Assembly: GCA_004299235.1 (NCBI GenBank)
Contig: SCQL01000033.1
Span: 1 to 64,000, forward strand
DNA from: a bacterium
GTDB taxonomy: Bacteria > Chloroflexota > Dormibacteria > Dormibacterales > Dormibacteraceae
Direction: 5' to 3'
Length of the DNA: 64,000 nt
The number at the start of each line of letters is the position of its first letter. Within the stretch, counting starts at the first letter, position 1. A model generated the notes under the pieces. That model was not told the origin of the DNA. It saw only the letters and a list, made by a program, of their open reading frames with translations, and searched no databases. A program made the translations under genes and the position numbers. This document shows positions 39,233-48,034 of this stretch, piece after piece.

Positions 39233-42070
39233 ATGACCCGCCGCTACCGGCCCTTCGATCCATTCGAGCGCGGCGGCCCCTTCGAAGGGGGGAGGGAGAT
39301 CCGGATCCCCCGGCCGCCTCGTCGGTTCTGGTTTGGCGCCGCGCTCTTCGGCCTCGCCTTCCTCATCTTCGTCTTCGCCAGCCCGATCGTGTGGTTCTTC
39401 ACCGAGCAGCAGTGGTACGGCGCGCTCGGCTACAGGGATGTCTTCACCACCCGGCTCGTGCTGCAAGCCGCGCTCTTCCTCGGCAGCTTCGCGCTCGCCT
39501 TCATCTACCTGGTGGCCAACGTCCTCATCGCCCTGCGCGTGCGCTCCGGGCCTGGGCTGCGGGCGGTCGGGATCCGGCGCTCGAGCGTGAGGAGCGCCAC
39601 CGGAGTCGTCGGTCTGGTGGGCGGGGCGCTGATCGCGCTGGTGCTGTCCGGCGGAGCGGGCACCCAGTGGCAGAGCCTGGCCCTCTTCCAGCACGCGTCG
39701 CCCACGGGCATCGCCGACCCCGTCCTCGGCCAGGACGTCGCCTTCTACTTGCTCACCCTTCCGCTGCTGCATTCCATCGCCAACTGGGCGCTTGGGCTCA
39801 GCTTCTTGGCCGCGCTGCTGATCGGCGCCATATACGCGTGGCGAGGGGACACCTTCGATTTCCGCCTCACCCCGCTCGCGATCGCTCATCTCTCCGGCAT
39901 GCTCGCCGCCCTCGCCCTCGTGCTTGCCGCCTCGACCTGGCTCGGCCGCTACGACCTGCTGTACGCGCACAACAGCAGCATCGTGTGGGGCGCCGCCTAC
40001 ACCGACGTCAACGCGAGGCTGCCCCTGTTCACCGTCCAGGTGGGGGCGGCCGTCCTGCTCGCCGGCGCGCTCATCGTGAACATCTGGCTCAGGCGCGTGT
40101 GGCTGCCGGCCGGCGCCGCGGGTGTCTGGGTGGCGATGCTGGTGATCGGTCAGATCTACCCGGCAATCGTGCAGAGCTTCTTCGTCACGCCGAGTGCGCA
40201 GTCCTACGAGCTGCCCTACATCGAACGCGAGATCGCCGGCACGCGAGCCGCTTACGGGCTGTCGAACGTCACGGTCAGCAACTTCACGGGCGACCAGCCG
40301 CTCAACCTCCAGGAGGTGCAGAACGACCAGGTCACCGTCAACAACCTGCGGCTGTGGGACTACGCCCCGCTCAAGGACACATACGAGCAGCTGCAGACCA
40401 TCCGCACCTACTACACGTTCAACGACATCGACATCGACCGGTACACGATTGCCGGCCAGTACCAGCAGCTCGAGATCAGCGCCCGGGAGTTTGACTTCTC
40501 CAAGCTTCCGGCGTCGGCTCAGAACTGGGTCAACCAGCACCTCGTCTACACGCACGGGTACGGCCTCGCCGCCAGCCCGGTCAACGCCGTCGTCGGTGAG
40601 GGCCTGCCTGACTACGTGGTCGGCCAGCTCCCGCCGATGGGAGCGGTGAAAGTCACCCAGCCCGCCATCTACTTCGGAGAGCTCACGACCAACTACGCGC
40701 TCGTGCCCTCGAACACGCGCGAGTTCGACTACCCGCAGGGCAGCCAGGACGTCTTCACCACCTACACGGGCACCCACGGGGTGCCGATGACAGGGGCCAA
40801 CCGTGCGCTCTGGTCGCTGAAGCTGGGCGACGTCAACCTGCTGGTCTCGAGCCAGATCACGAATCAGACCCAGCTGCTTTACCGCCGCAACATCGTCGAC
40901 CGGGTCAACGAGCTCGCGCCCTTCCTCACCTTCGACGCCGACCCTTACTCGGTCGTCGTCGACGGGCGCGTGTACTGGATTCTCGACGCGTACACGACCG
41001 GCGTCACCTACCCCTATTCACAGACGGTCACCTTCCAGCCCTCCAGCTCGAGCCCGACCGACATCAACTACGTCCGCAACTCCGTCAAGGTCGTCATCGA
41101 TGCCTACGAAGGCACCGCCGACTTCTACGTCATCGACCCCAAAGACCCGATCATCAAGGCCTACCGGGCCACGTTCCCGTCGCTCTTCAAGCCCATCGAC
41201 GCGATGCCGGCCGGCCTGCGCGCCCACCTGCGCGTGCCCGTCGACCTGTTCGACGTCCAGGTCGGCATCTACGCCACGTATCACATCACCGACCCCAAGG
41301 TCTTCTTCGCCCGCGAGGACGTCTGGGACATACCGACGGCGCAGACGTCCCCCGGCAGCGTCGCCGCTCCCGTGCAGCCGTACTACGTGCTCTTCCGCCT
41401 ACCGGGCGAGCAGAATCCGGAGTTCCTGCTCATCATGCCGTTCACGCCGCGCGGCAAGAACAACATGGTCTCCTGGGTGGCGGCTCGCAGCGACGGCGCC
41501 CATTACGGCGAGTACGTGTCGTACGTGCTGCCCAAGGACAAGGTCATCTTCGGTCCTCAGCAGGTCGCCAACCGTATCAACGAGAACACCACCATATCCA
41601 AGGACTTCACCCTCTTCCACCAGGCCGGGTCGCAGGTCCAGCAGGGCAACCTGCTCGTGGTGCCGATCGGCGACTCCTTCCTCTACTTCGAACCGATCTA
41701 CCTGCGCGCCAACCAGGCGACGAGCCTGCCCGAGCTGAAGAAGGTGATCCTGGCCGACCAGGCGCAGGTGGCCTACGCGGACACCTTGCAGCAGGCGATC
41801 GACCAGCTGGTCGGCACCTCGACCGCGCCCCCACCGACGAACTCGCCGCCACCGACGATCACACCCGCGCTCATCGCCCAGGTCGCAGACCTCATCACGC
41901 AGGCCAACCAGCATTACGCCGCCGCGTACGCGGCGCTGAAAGCCGGCGACCTCGGCACCTTCGCCGCCGAGATGGCCCAGGTGGGCAAGCTGCTCCAGCA
42001 GCTCCAGACGCTGACCGGCACCTCGCAGCCCACGACCGTGGCCTCACCCACGCCGCAGGCGACGCCCTAG
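39233..42070 (+). CDS. UPF0182 family large membrane protein
   Basis: The 945-residue protein has seven hydrophobic helices in its first about 330 residues (FWFGAALFGLAFLIFVFASP; VLQAALFLGSFALAFIYLVA; VVGLVGGALIALVLSG; and so on) and then a large extracytoplasmic domain with SYELPYIEREIAGTRAAYGL, FDYPQGSQDVFTTYTG and FLTFDADPYSVVVDGRVYWILDAYT, characteristic of UPF0182. The C-terminus has a Pro/Thr-rich linker and a helical tail. Function unknown; the family is widespread in Actinomycetota, Cyanobacteria and Chloroflexota. It is one of the longest genes here and stands alone. Confidence 0.93.
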   Translation: MTRRYRPFDPFERGGPFEGGREIRIPRPPRRFWFGAALFGLAFLIFVFASPIVWFFTEQQWYGALGYRDVFTTRLVLQAALFLGSFALAFIYLVANVLIALRVRSGPGLRAVGIRRSSVRSATGVVGLVGGALIALVLSGGAGTQWQSLALFQHASPTGIADPVLGQDVAFYLLTLPLLHSIANWALGLSFLAALLIGAIYAWRGDTFDFRLTPLAIAHLSGMLAALALVLAASTWLGRYDLLYAHNSSIVWGAAYTDVNARLPLFTVQVGAAVLLAGALIVNIWLRRVWLPAGAAGVWVAMLVIGQIYPAIVQSFFVTPSAQSYELPYIEREIAGTRAAYGLSNVTVSNFTGDQPLNLQEVQNDQVTVNNLRLWDYAPLKDTYEQLQTIRTYYTFNDIDIDRYTIAGQYQQLEISAREFDFSKLPASAQNWVNQHLVYTHGYGLAASPVNAVVGEGLPDYVVGQLPPMGAVKVTQPAIYFGELTTNYALVPSNTREFDYPQGSQDVFTTYTGTHGVPMTGANRALWSLKLGDVNLLVSSQITNQTQLLYRRNIVDRVNELAPFLTFDADPYSVVVDGRVYWILDAYTTGVTYPYSQTVTFQPSSSSPTDINYVRNSVKVVIDAYEGTADFYVIDPKDPIIKAYRATFPSLFKPIDAMPAGLRAHLRVPVDLFDVQVGIYATYHITDPKVFFAREDVWDIPTAQTSPGSVAAPVQPYYVLFRLPGEQNPEFLLIMPFTPRGKNNMVSWVAARSDGAHYGEYVSYVLPKDKVIFGPQQVANRINENTTISKDFTLFHQAGSQVQQGNLLVVPIGDSFLYFEPIYLRANQATSLPELKKVILADQAQVAYADTLQQAIDQLVGTSTAPPPTNSPPPTITPALIAQVADLITQANQHYAAAYAALKAGDLGTFAAEMAQVGKLLQQLQTLTGTSQPTTVASPTPQATP

Positions 42071-42693
42071 GGCGTCCGCAGAGGGACAAAGAGCACCGGG
42101 AACAGCGATCGGAAGGGGACCACATCGCCGCGGCGCCGGTAGAGGCGCAGGTCCTGCGGCTCGTCCAAACTCGTCGCCACCGGGATGACCAGCCTGCCCC
42201 CGTCGGCCAGCTGCGCCTGCAGCGCGGGCGGCACCTCGCGGGCGGCGCAGGCGACCAGGATGATGTCGTAGGGGCTTGACGCCTTCCAGCCCAGGCTGCC
42301 GTCGGCGACCGCGACCTCGACGTTGGTGTAGCCCAACCTCGCCAGCGTGGCCGACGCGTGCTCGGCCAGCGCGGGTTCGCGCTCGATCGTGATGACCTTG
42401 CGGCACAGGCGGCTCAGCACCGCCGCTTGGTAGCCGGACCCGGTGCCCACCTCGAGCGCCGTGTCCTCGGGCTGCGGCGCGACGGCCTGCGTCATCAGCG
42501 CCACCACCAGCGGCTGCGAGATCGTCTGGCCGCAGTCGATGGCCAGCGCGCGGTCCTCGTAGGCGTGCCGCCGCAGCTTTCCGGTCAGGAACTCCTCGCG
42601 CGGAATCGCGGCCATCACCTGCAGCACGCGCTCGTCGGTGACGCCGTGTGGCAGAAGCTGCTCGGCGACCATCCTTCTCGCCGCTGTGCTCAT
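42067..42693 (-). CDS. pcm: Protein-L-isoaspartate O-methyltransferase
   Basis: The 208-residue protein repairs isoaspartyl residues in aged proteins using SAM. It shows the family blocks: VLQVMAAIPREEFLTGKLRRHAYED, GQTISQPLVVALMTQAV, motif I LEVGTGSGYQAAVLSRL, VAVADGSLGW and LVIPVATSLDEPQDLRLY. The gene is convergent with UPF0182 (4-bp overlap) and divergent from the HPRT fusion. Confidence 0.94.
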   Translation of the reverse strand: MSTAARRMVAEQLLPHGVTDERVLQVMAAIPREEFLTGKLRRHAYEDRALAIDCGQTISQPLVVALMTQAVAPQPEDTALEVGTGSGYQAAVLSRLCRKVITIEREPALAEHASATLARLGYTNVEVAVADGSLGWKASSPYDIILVACAAREVPPALQAQLADGGRLVIPVATSLDEPQDLRLYRRRGDVVPFRSLFPVLFVPLRTP

Positions 42694-42722
42694 GGGGATT
42701 CCAGCCCCGAGAGTACAATCTC

Positions 42723-43736
42723 ATGGTCTCCTTGGCGTCGTCCGCGCAGCATTCCGTCCCTCAGAAGTGGCGCCGTCCGGTCAGGCAGCGCTCGCGCCTG
42801 GTCAGACGCACAGGCCCGGCCCACTCGCGCGTCGAGTTCGCCCATCCATCCGAACAGGAATTCGCGCGCTTCCTGGACTACTACCGGATCCGTTGGGTGT
42901 ACGAGCCCGTCTCGTTTCCGATCGCCTGGGAGGGGACGCGGGTGAGCGAGATGTTCACGCCCGACTTCTACCTCCCCGAGCACGAGATGTACGTCGAGCT
43001 GACGACCATGAAGCAGTCGCTGGTGACGCCGAAGAACCGCAAGCTCCGGCTGCTGCGCGAGCTCTACCCGGATCTCAACGTCCGGCTCCTCTATCGCAAG
43101 GACTATCAACAGCTGCTGGCCAAGGCGGGCTACGGCGCGGTCGAGGTCCAGAACCTGCGCAAGCAGGACGTGGGCGACATCCTCATCTCGCCGGTCGAGC
43201 TGGAGACGCGAGTGCGAGCCCTCGGCCGCAAGATCTCGCGCGACTATCGCGGGCAGTCCCTGGTCTTGGTGGGCGTCCTGAAGGGCGTCACGTTCTTCCT
43301 CGCCGACCTGGCTCGAGAGATCAAGGTGCCGTTCGTCATCGACTACCTGGAACTTCGGCGCTACGCTGGCGCTCAGCCGCACGATCGCGTGCGCATCGCA
43401 CGCGACGTCGACTACCCGATCGAAGGACGGCACGTGCTGCTGGTCGAGGACATCGTCAACACCGGGTTCACGCTTGACTACGTCCTCTCCGAGCTGCATG
43501 CGAGGGGACCCGCCTCCATCGAGGTGGTGACGCTGCTGGACCGCACGTTGCGCCGCCTGGTCAAGGTGCCGATCCGCTACGTCGGGTTCCAGATCCCCAA
43601 CGACTACGTGGTCGGCTACGGGCTTGATTACCGTGAGCTCTACCGTAACCTGCCTTTCATCTGCACGCTCCGCTCCAGCGTGTACGACATCCCGACCACG
43701 GGCGCGGTCCACCAGCAGCCGGAGGCGCGGGAGTAG
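42723..43736 (+). CDS. Nuclease-like domain fused to hypoxanthine phosphoribosyltransferase
   Basis: The 337-residue protein has two parts. Residues about 35-130 (SRVEFAHPSEQEFARFLDYY, MFTPDFYLPEHEMYVELTTM, KNRKLRLLRELYPDLNVRLLY) look like a PD-(D/E)xK nuclease fold: Glu44/46, Pro80-Asp81, Glu92 with lysines at 97, 104 and 107; the usual ExK is ELT here, so activity is uncertain. Residues about 153-325 are a complete HPRT domain with LVGVLKGVTFF, VLLVEDIVNTGFTLDYVL and VVGYGLDYRELYRNLPF. TACAAT lies 3 nt before the ATG, so a downstream TTG at 42732 may be the real start. A stand-alone HPRT is at 1923-2423. Confidence 0.88.
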   Translation: MVSLASSAQHSVPQKWRRPVRQRSRLVRRTGPAHSRVEFAHPSEQEFARFLDYYRIRWVYEPVSFPIAWEGTRVSEMFTPDFYLPEHEMYVELTTMKQSLVTPKNRKLRLLRELYPDLNVRLLYRKDYQQLLAKAGYGAVEVQNLRKQDVGDILISPVELETRVRALGRKISRDYRGQSLVLVGVLKGVTFFLADLAREIKVPFVIDYLELRRYAGAQPHDRVRIARDVDYPIEGRHVLLVEDIVNTGFTLDYVLSELHARGPASIEVVTLLDRTLRRLVKVPIRYVGFQIPNDYVVGYGLDYRELYRNLPFICTLRSSVYDIPTTGAVHQQPEARE

Positions 43737-43771
43737 ACGCCGCGGGCCGGCTTCTGCGCCTGCTGGCGTGG

Positions 43772-44050
43772 ATGGCAGAGCAGGACTTCGCCCGCCTGGT
43801 CGAAGGCGAATCCGAGCTCCTTCGCCTGGTGGAGCGGATCGTGGTCGAGAGCCACCGCCGGCTCTATGAGTCGGAGGGCCGGCCCTGGTCGAGGGCGATC
43901 GCCTACCGCTGGCTTCGCTACGAGGACCCGGCTCCGGTCGCCCGCCTGCGAGACGGTGTTAAGTGGCTGCGGCAAAGGGGTGCATCGTTCGACGCCGATG
44001 CTGTGGAGAAAGCGTGCAAGAAAGCCCTCATAAGCGGCTTTTTGAACTGA
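43772..44050 (+). CDS. Small hypothetical helical protein
   Basis: The 92-residue protein begins MAEQDFARLVEGESELLRLVERIVVESHRRLY and continues RAIAYRWLRYEDPAPVARLRDGVKWLRQRGASFDADAVEKACKKAL. It is charged and predicted helical, with no membrane segment or recognised motif. It lies 35 bp after the HPRT fusion on the same strand and may be co-transcribed. Base composition stays GC-rich until a terminator-like hairpin near its end. I do not recognise a family. Confidence 0.6.
   Translation: MAEQDFARLVEGESELLRLVERIVVESHRRLYESEGRPWSRAIAYRWLRYEDPAPVARLRDGVKWLRQRGASFDADAVEKACKKALISGFLN
44021..44043 (+). terminator. Weak terminator-like hairpin
   Basis: AAAGCC (44021-44026) pairs with GGCTTT (44036-44041) around a 9-nt loop, followed by TT. 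It overlaps the end of the small hypothetical gene. The stem is short, so function is uncertain. Confidence 0.35.
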
Positions 44051-44376
44051 GGAAAGGGGTGTGGAGGAGTTGTGGAAAAAGATGCCCCAAGCAACCTTCC
44101 TGTTTACCCTGAAGTCCCCTATGCGTTTTTCGGTTTCCACCCCGGCTTGCGCCGGACCTTCCACCTAATCGACGTTCGGTATCCTCAGGTTTACCGTACT
44201 CAGCCGCTTGGGGCGACGCGAAAGTTAACAGGCGCTTATGGGCGCGTCAACGCCCAAGAAATTGGGACTGCCAGGCAAACCTTTGTGGGCTTGACACCGG
44301 CCGCGATGACCCGTTAGTGGGGCCTCCTAGAATGAGCCCACACCGACAGCCCCAAGACCGCAAGGAGAGTTGACCC
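44051..44376 (+). other. 326-bp non-coding region with two competing hairpins and the thiolase promoter
   Basis: This stretch is less GC-rich than its surroundings. It holds TGTGGAGGA and TGTGGAAAA boxes near 44060-44080, a hairpin GGGCG/CGCCC (44240-44255) and an overlapping hairpin CCCAA-GAAA-TTGGG (44253-44266); the two cannot form together. A TTGACA promoter element at 44291 follows. A short open frame at 44072-44317 lacks a ribosome-binding site and family match and is not counted as a gene. No known RNA family recognised. Confidence 0.5.
44291..44319 (+). promoter_or_regulatory. Sigma-70-type promoter for the thiolase gene
   Basis: A perfect -35 TTGACA (44291-44296) is followed after 17 nt by TTAGTG (44314-44319). 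The thiolase then has an ordinary leader with AAGGAGAG about 8 nt before ATG 44377, unlike the leaderless genes nearby. Confidence 0.6.
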
Positions 44377-45540
44377 ATGCGCGAAGCCGTGATAGTGGAG
44401 GCAGTCCGAACACCGATCGGCCGGCGCAATGGCAAGCTCAAGGACGTGCATCCGGTCGTCCTCGGCTCTGTTGTGCTCAAAGAGATCATCAACCGCGCCG
44501 GCATCGCACCCGAGCTGGTCGAAGACGTGGTGTTCGGTTGCGTCAGCCAGGCCGGCGAGCAGGGCATCAACATCGCACGCAACGCTTGGCTCACCGCGGG
44601 CTTTCCGGTCACGACGCCGGCGACCACGGTCGACCGGCAGTGCGGTTCGAGCCAGCAGGCGATCCACTTCGCCGCCAACCTCATCCAGTCCGGCGTCTGC
44701 GACATCACGATCGCCGGCGGCGTGGAGTCGATGAGCCGCGTGCCGATGGGCTCCAACGCGGTGTCGCCCGGGTCACCGTTTCCACCCGAGCTGACCGAGC
44801 TCTACGACCTCGTGCCCCAGGGGATCTCCGCCGAGCTGATGGCGCGTAAGTACGGCGTCTCACGACGGCAGATGGACGAGTTCGGCGTCCGCAGCCATCA
44901 CCTCGCGCACGAGGCGACCGAGAAGGGCTACTTGCAATCCCAGCTCATGCCCGTCGAGGTTCCGGTCGACGGCAACGGGCAGCGCGAGCTCTTCAGCCGG
45001 GACGAGGGCATCCGCTCGAACGCGAGCTACGAAGCGACGGCGGCCCTGCGGCCGGCATTCAATCCCGAGCACTCGATCACAGCAGGCAACTCGAGCCAGA
45101 TTTCCGATGGCGGCGCCGCCGTGCTGCTCATGTCGCTCGAGAAGGCCAGGCAGCTCGGCCTCAAGCCTCGCGCCCGCATCCGCGCGCAGGCGGTCGTGGG
45201 CACGGACCCGGTCCTGATGCTGGAAGGTCCGATCCCGGGCACGGCCGCGGTGCTGAAGCGAGCCGGGCTGGACCTCAAGAGCATCGACCTGTTCGAGGTC
45301 AACGAAGCGTTCGCCTCAGTCGTGCTCGCGTGGCAGAAGGAGACCGGCGCTGACATGGACAAGACCAACGTCAATGGCGGCGCCATCGCGGTGGGCCATC
45401 CGCTGGGGGCGTCCGGCGCGATCCTGATGAATCGCCTGCTCTATGAGCTCGAGCGCCGCGATCTCCGCTATGGCCTGGAGACGATGTGCTGCGGCGGCGG
45501 GCTCGGCACTGCGACAATCATCGACCGGGTGATCGATTGA
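44377..45540 (+). CDS. Thiolase (acetyl-CoA C-acyltransferase)
   Basis: The 387-residue enzyme condenses or cleaves acyl-CoA with acetyl-CoA. It has the nucleophilic Cys in TTVDRQCGSSQQA, NVNGGAIAVGHPLGASGA (catalytic His) and MCCGGGLGTA (acid/base Cys). Motifs fit both degradative (FadA-like) and biosynthetic (AtoB-like) thiolases. It has a strong Shine-Dalgarno and a TTGACA promoter. The downstream cupin gene overlaps its stop by 4 bp. Confidence 0.94.
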   Translation: MREAVIVEAVRTPIGRRNGKLKDVHPVVLGSVVLKEIINRAGIAPELVEDVVFGCVSQAGEQGINIARNAWLTAGFPVTTPATTVDRQCGSSQQAIHFAANLIQSGVCDITIAGGVESMSRVPMGSNAVSPGSPFPPELTELYDLVPQGISAELMARKYGVSRRQMDEFGVRSHHLAHEATEKGYLQSQLMPVEVPVDGNGQRELFSRDEGIRSNASYEATAALRPAFNPEHSITAGNSSQISDGGAAVLLMSLEKARQLGLKPRARIRAQAVVGTDPVLMLEGPIPGTAAVLKRAGLDLKSIDLFEVNEAFASVVLAWQKETGADMDKTNVNGGAIAVGHPLGASGAILMNRLLYELERRDLRYGLETMCCGGGLGTATIIDRVID

Positions 45541-45905
45541 AAAGCGGGTTTGAGTCGCTCGGCGCGGTTCGCCCCCACGCGCTTCGTGACGGCGTCACCG
45601 CGCGCGCCATCAACGGCGAGCGCATCACAATGGCCGTCGTCGACCTGGACGCCGGGGCGGTGCTGCCGGAGCATCACCACGAGAACGAGCAGCTTGGGTT
45701 TGTCATCTCGGGCGTGATCACGATGCGCGTCGGACCTGAGAAGCGCGAGCTGCGGCCAGGCGACACCTACTCCATTCCAAGCCACGTTCCCCACGACGCC
45801 GTCGCCGGACCCGAAGGGTGCACGGTGGTCGATGTCTTCGCCCCGGTGCGCGCCGATTGGGCGGAGGTGAAGCGGACGGATCCCAGTCCAGGCCGCTGGC
45901 CGTGA
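45537..45905 (+). CDS. Small cupin-domain protein
   Basis: The 122-residue protein is a single cupin barrel: VVDLDAGAVLPEHHHENEQLGFVISGVITMRVGPEKRELRPGDTYSIPSHVPHDAVA contains motif 1 (HHHENE) and motif 2 (PSHVPH) metal-binding residues. It likely binds a divalent metal; the reaction is unknown. TTG 45537 overlaps the thiolase stop (TTGA), so the two are co-translated. Confidence 0.85.
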   Translation: MKSGFESLGAVRPHALRDGVTARAINGERITMAVVDLDAGAVLPEHHHENEQLGFVISGVITMRVGPEKRELRPGDTYSIPSHVPHDAVAGPEGCTVVDVFAPVRADWAEVKRTDPSPGRWP

Positions 45906-45929
45906 ACCGGCAGGAGTAAGTCCGGCTCC

Positions 45930-46550
45930 TCAGCCGCCGCGCCGAGATTTTTTCGGCAGGGGCCGGGAGAGGTGCGGCGAATCCCAGCAGAAGCGCAAGC
46001 GCCGGTCCTGCCACTCGCCTGAGTTGTAGATCCCGATCCGCGGCGTGGCCACCACGCGGCGGCGCGGCGCGTGGTCGTCGACGACGTAGAGGTGAGGCGG
46101 TCGCAGCGGCGCCCCGTTGAGGCCGCGGTCGATACCGAGCGCGCGGCACACCAGCCCGGGGCCGCCGCACCGCCCCACTCCCGGGCCGGGCTCCAGCGCG
46201 CGCACCAGCACGGCCTGAGGCACGCCGGCCGGCCGCGTGACGAAATTCAAGCAGTGGTGCATCCCATACGTGAAATAGACATACGCGTGGCCGGGCTCGC
46301 CGTACATGACGTCGTTACGCGGGCTGCGCCGGCCGCCGAAGGAATGCGCGGCCCGGTCGTCGGGGCCCAGGTAGGCCTCGACCTCGACGAGCCGGCCCCA
46401 CGCCATCCGGCCGCCGATCTCACGGACCAGCACCTTGCCCAGCAGGTCTCGCGCCACGGCCACCGTGTCCCGTGCGAAGAACCCGGCGTCCAGGACCGCG
46501 CCTGACGGAGGCGCCCCGGCCGGTTCCAGCTCAGACGCCGGCCTGGCCAA
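45930..46550 (-). CDS. 3-methyladenine DNA glycosylase (AAG/Mpg family)
   Basis: The 206-residue protein removes alkylated purines from DNA. It shows ARDLLGKVLVREIGG, WGRLVEVEAYLGPDDRAAHSFGG (catalytic Glu in EVEAY), PRNDVMYGEPGHAYVYFTYGMHHCLNFVT and RPAGVPQAVLVRALEP, all typical of AAG. It complements the Ogt-Ada protein elsewhere in this window. Its start overlaps the end of the GGDEF gene by 20 bp. Confidence 0.94.
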   Translation of the reverse strand: MARPASELEPAGAPPSGAVLDAGFFARDTVAVARDLLGKVLVREIGGRMAWGRLVEVEAYLGPDDRAAHSFGGRRSPRNDVMYGEPGHAYVYFTYGMHHCLNFVTRPAGVPQAVLVRALEPGPGVGRCGGPGLVCRALGIDRGLNGAPLRPPHLYVVDDHAPRRRVVATPRIGIYNSGEWQDRRLRFCWDSPHLSRPLPKKSRRGG

Positions 46551-47958
46551 GACGCTTGCGGCCCGCCTGGCGGCGGCGCTTGTCCACGTACAGGGCCTTG
46601 TCGGCGACCTGGTACATCGACTGCCAGTCCATCCCCGGCCGCCACGCCGCGATGCCGATGCTGAACTCGACCGGCACCGGCACCTTGGCGGATCGATTCA
46701 TCTCCTCGAGCGATTGGCGCACGCGAGCCCCGACCTCGCGCGCCTCGCGCTCGTCGGCGTCGGGCATCGCGACTCCGAATTCGTCGCCGCCGAGGCGACC
46801 GCAGGTGTCAGTCGCGCGGACCGCTCGCTGCAGCTCCTGGGCCAGGACGCGAATCGCCTCGTCACCGGCGTGATGACCATGCGAGTCGTTCATCTCTTTG
46901 AGGTTGTCGAGGTCGAGCATCATGAGAGCGAGCGGGCGCTTGTGCCGGTCGGCGGCCGCCACCGCGCGGTCGATCGCCCGCTCGAACTCCGGCCGGTTGG
47001 CCAGGCCCGTGAGGTAGTCGGTCCTGGCCTCACGCGTGTGCTGACGGGCGCGGTCGAGGGCGACGGCGATCTGGTCCGCGACCGCGGCCACGAACTCCAG
47101 GTCACTCGACTCGAAGGTCCGGGGCAGGCGAGTGGCCACCGTCATCGCGCCCAGCAACACGCCTTTGGTCCTGAGCTCGGCCCGGATCGCGCTCCACTCG
47201 CCGGCGATGCGGTCGACCCGGGACTCGGCCGGTCCCGACGACACCTCCACCACCTTGACCAGGCCGGAGCGCCCGGTCTCGGAGAACTCCTCCTCCTCCC
47301 CCGGCTGCAACCCGATCGTCTTGGCCAGCTTCAGCTTCGCGCCTTCGCGAACCCACACCGCCCCCGCCTGGAGGGCGAGCACTTTGAGCGTCTCGCGCAA
47401 TCCGACCTCGGCGATCTCGGCGACGTCCAGGGAGCGGCCGAGGGCGCTGGCGATGTGATACAGCCCGTGGAGCTCGCTCTGGCGGGCGCGGTGCCGGGTC
47501 TCGGTGTAGTCGAGATAGCCCCGGATGAAGCTCGAGTTCAGGTGCTCGATGACGTCCCCGAGCCGGCTCTGGGCGAGAAACAGGACCTCATCGGCGTACG
47601 TGCTCCCTCCCAGCTCCTCGGTGACGCGAGCGATCACCGCCCTGCGGAACACCGCCAGGCCCTCCGTCAGGGCCTCCAGGGGGATGCCCTTCTCGGCGTA
47701 ACTGCGCGAGGCTTCACGGGCGAGCGTGTAGTACTCGTTCCAGGGCACCCGGGCGTCGGTGCGCAGCGAGCGGAACAACACTTCCAGGAACGCCACCGAC
47801 GACTTGACAAGCTCCTCAACCGACCCATCCTTATGCGTCCGGAGGATGTCGGGCTCCATGGCGCGGAGGGATTCGGCGGCCACCAGGCCGCTTGCGGTGG
47901 CGTCGGCCGAGAGGCGGTCCGCCAGCTCGCCCAAGAGGTCGCTGGCCCGCTCACTCAT
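46531..47958 (-). CDS. GAF-GGDEF diguanylate cyclase
   Basis: The 475-residue protein has a helical N-terminal domain of the RsbRD/PucR type (LLGELADRLSADATA...YAEKGIPLEALTEGLAVFRRAV), a GAF domain (residues about 160-300, with LYHIASALGRSLDVAEIAEVGLRETL) and a GGDEF domain with an intact LGGDEFGVAMP and the inhibitory I-site RATD five residues upstream. It should make c-di-GMP and be product-inhibited. There is no signal peptide. ATG 47958 follows TATAGT by 8 nt. Confidence 0.93.
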   Translation of the reverse strand: MSERASDLLGELADRLSADATASGLVAAESLRAMEPDILRTHKDGSVEELVKSSVAFLEVLFRSLRTDARVPWNEYYTLAREASRSYAEKGIPLEALTEGLAVFRRAVIARVTEELGGSTYADEVLFLAQSRLGDVIEHLNSSFIRGYLDYTETRHRARQSELHGLYHIASALGRSLDVAEIAEVGLRETLKVLALQAGAVWVREGAKLKLAKTIGLQPGEEEEFSETGRSGLVKVVEVSSGPAESRVDRIAGEWSAIRAELRTKGVLLGAMTVATRLPRTFESSDLEFVAAVADQIAVALDRARQHTREARTDYLTGLANRPEFERAIDRAVAAADRHKRPLALMMLDLDNLKEMNDSHGHHAGDEAIRVLAQELQRAVRATDTCGRLGGDEFGVAMPDADEREAREVGARVRQSLEEMNRSAKVPVPVEFSIGIAAWRPGMDWQSMYQVADKALYVDKRRRQAGRKRLGQAGV

Positions 47959-47966
47959 GTCGGTGC

Positions 47967-47972
47967 ACTATA
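47967..47972 (-). promoter_or_regulatory. -10 hexamer TATAGT of a leaderless promoter
   Basis: On the minus strand TATAGT ends 8 nt before the ATG of the GGDEF gene at 47958, with no ribosome-binding site. Confidence 0.55.
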
Positions 47973-48034
47973 GAGTGACGCAAGTGCCCCCGCGATCCTG
48001 CGGGACACGCTAAGCAAATGTGTAAGAGGGATTG

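Noticed and set aside
39161-40777. 538-codon frame antisense to the UPF0182 gene
   Set aside because: Low-complexity, Arg/Glu/Asp-rich translation typical of a GC-rich antisense frame; the sense protein is a clear family member. Similar long antisense frames at 22794-24233, 33663-35258 and 46435-47973 were rejected on the same grounds.
44000-44085. Cluster of TGTGGAGAA, TGTGGAGGA and TGTGGAAAA boxes as a possible oriC
   Set aside because: Each differs from the DnaA box by at least one base, no dnaA, dnaN or AT-rich unwinding element is present, and three short boxes occur by chance easily.
44072-44317. An 81-codon open frame in the non-coding region before the thiolase
   Set aside because: No ribosome-binding site, codon use unlike the neighbours, no family similarity, and it runs across the TTGACA promoter element.
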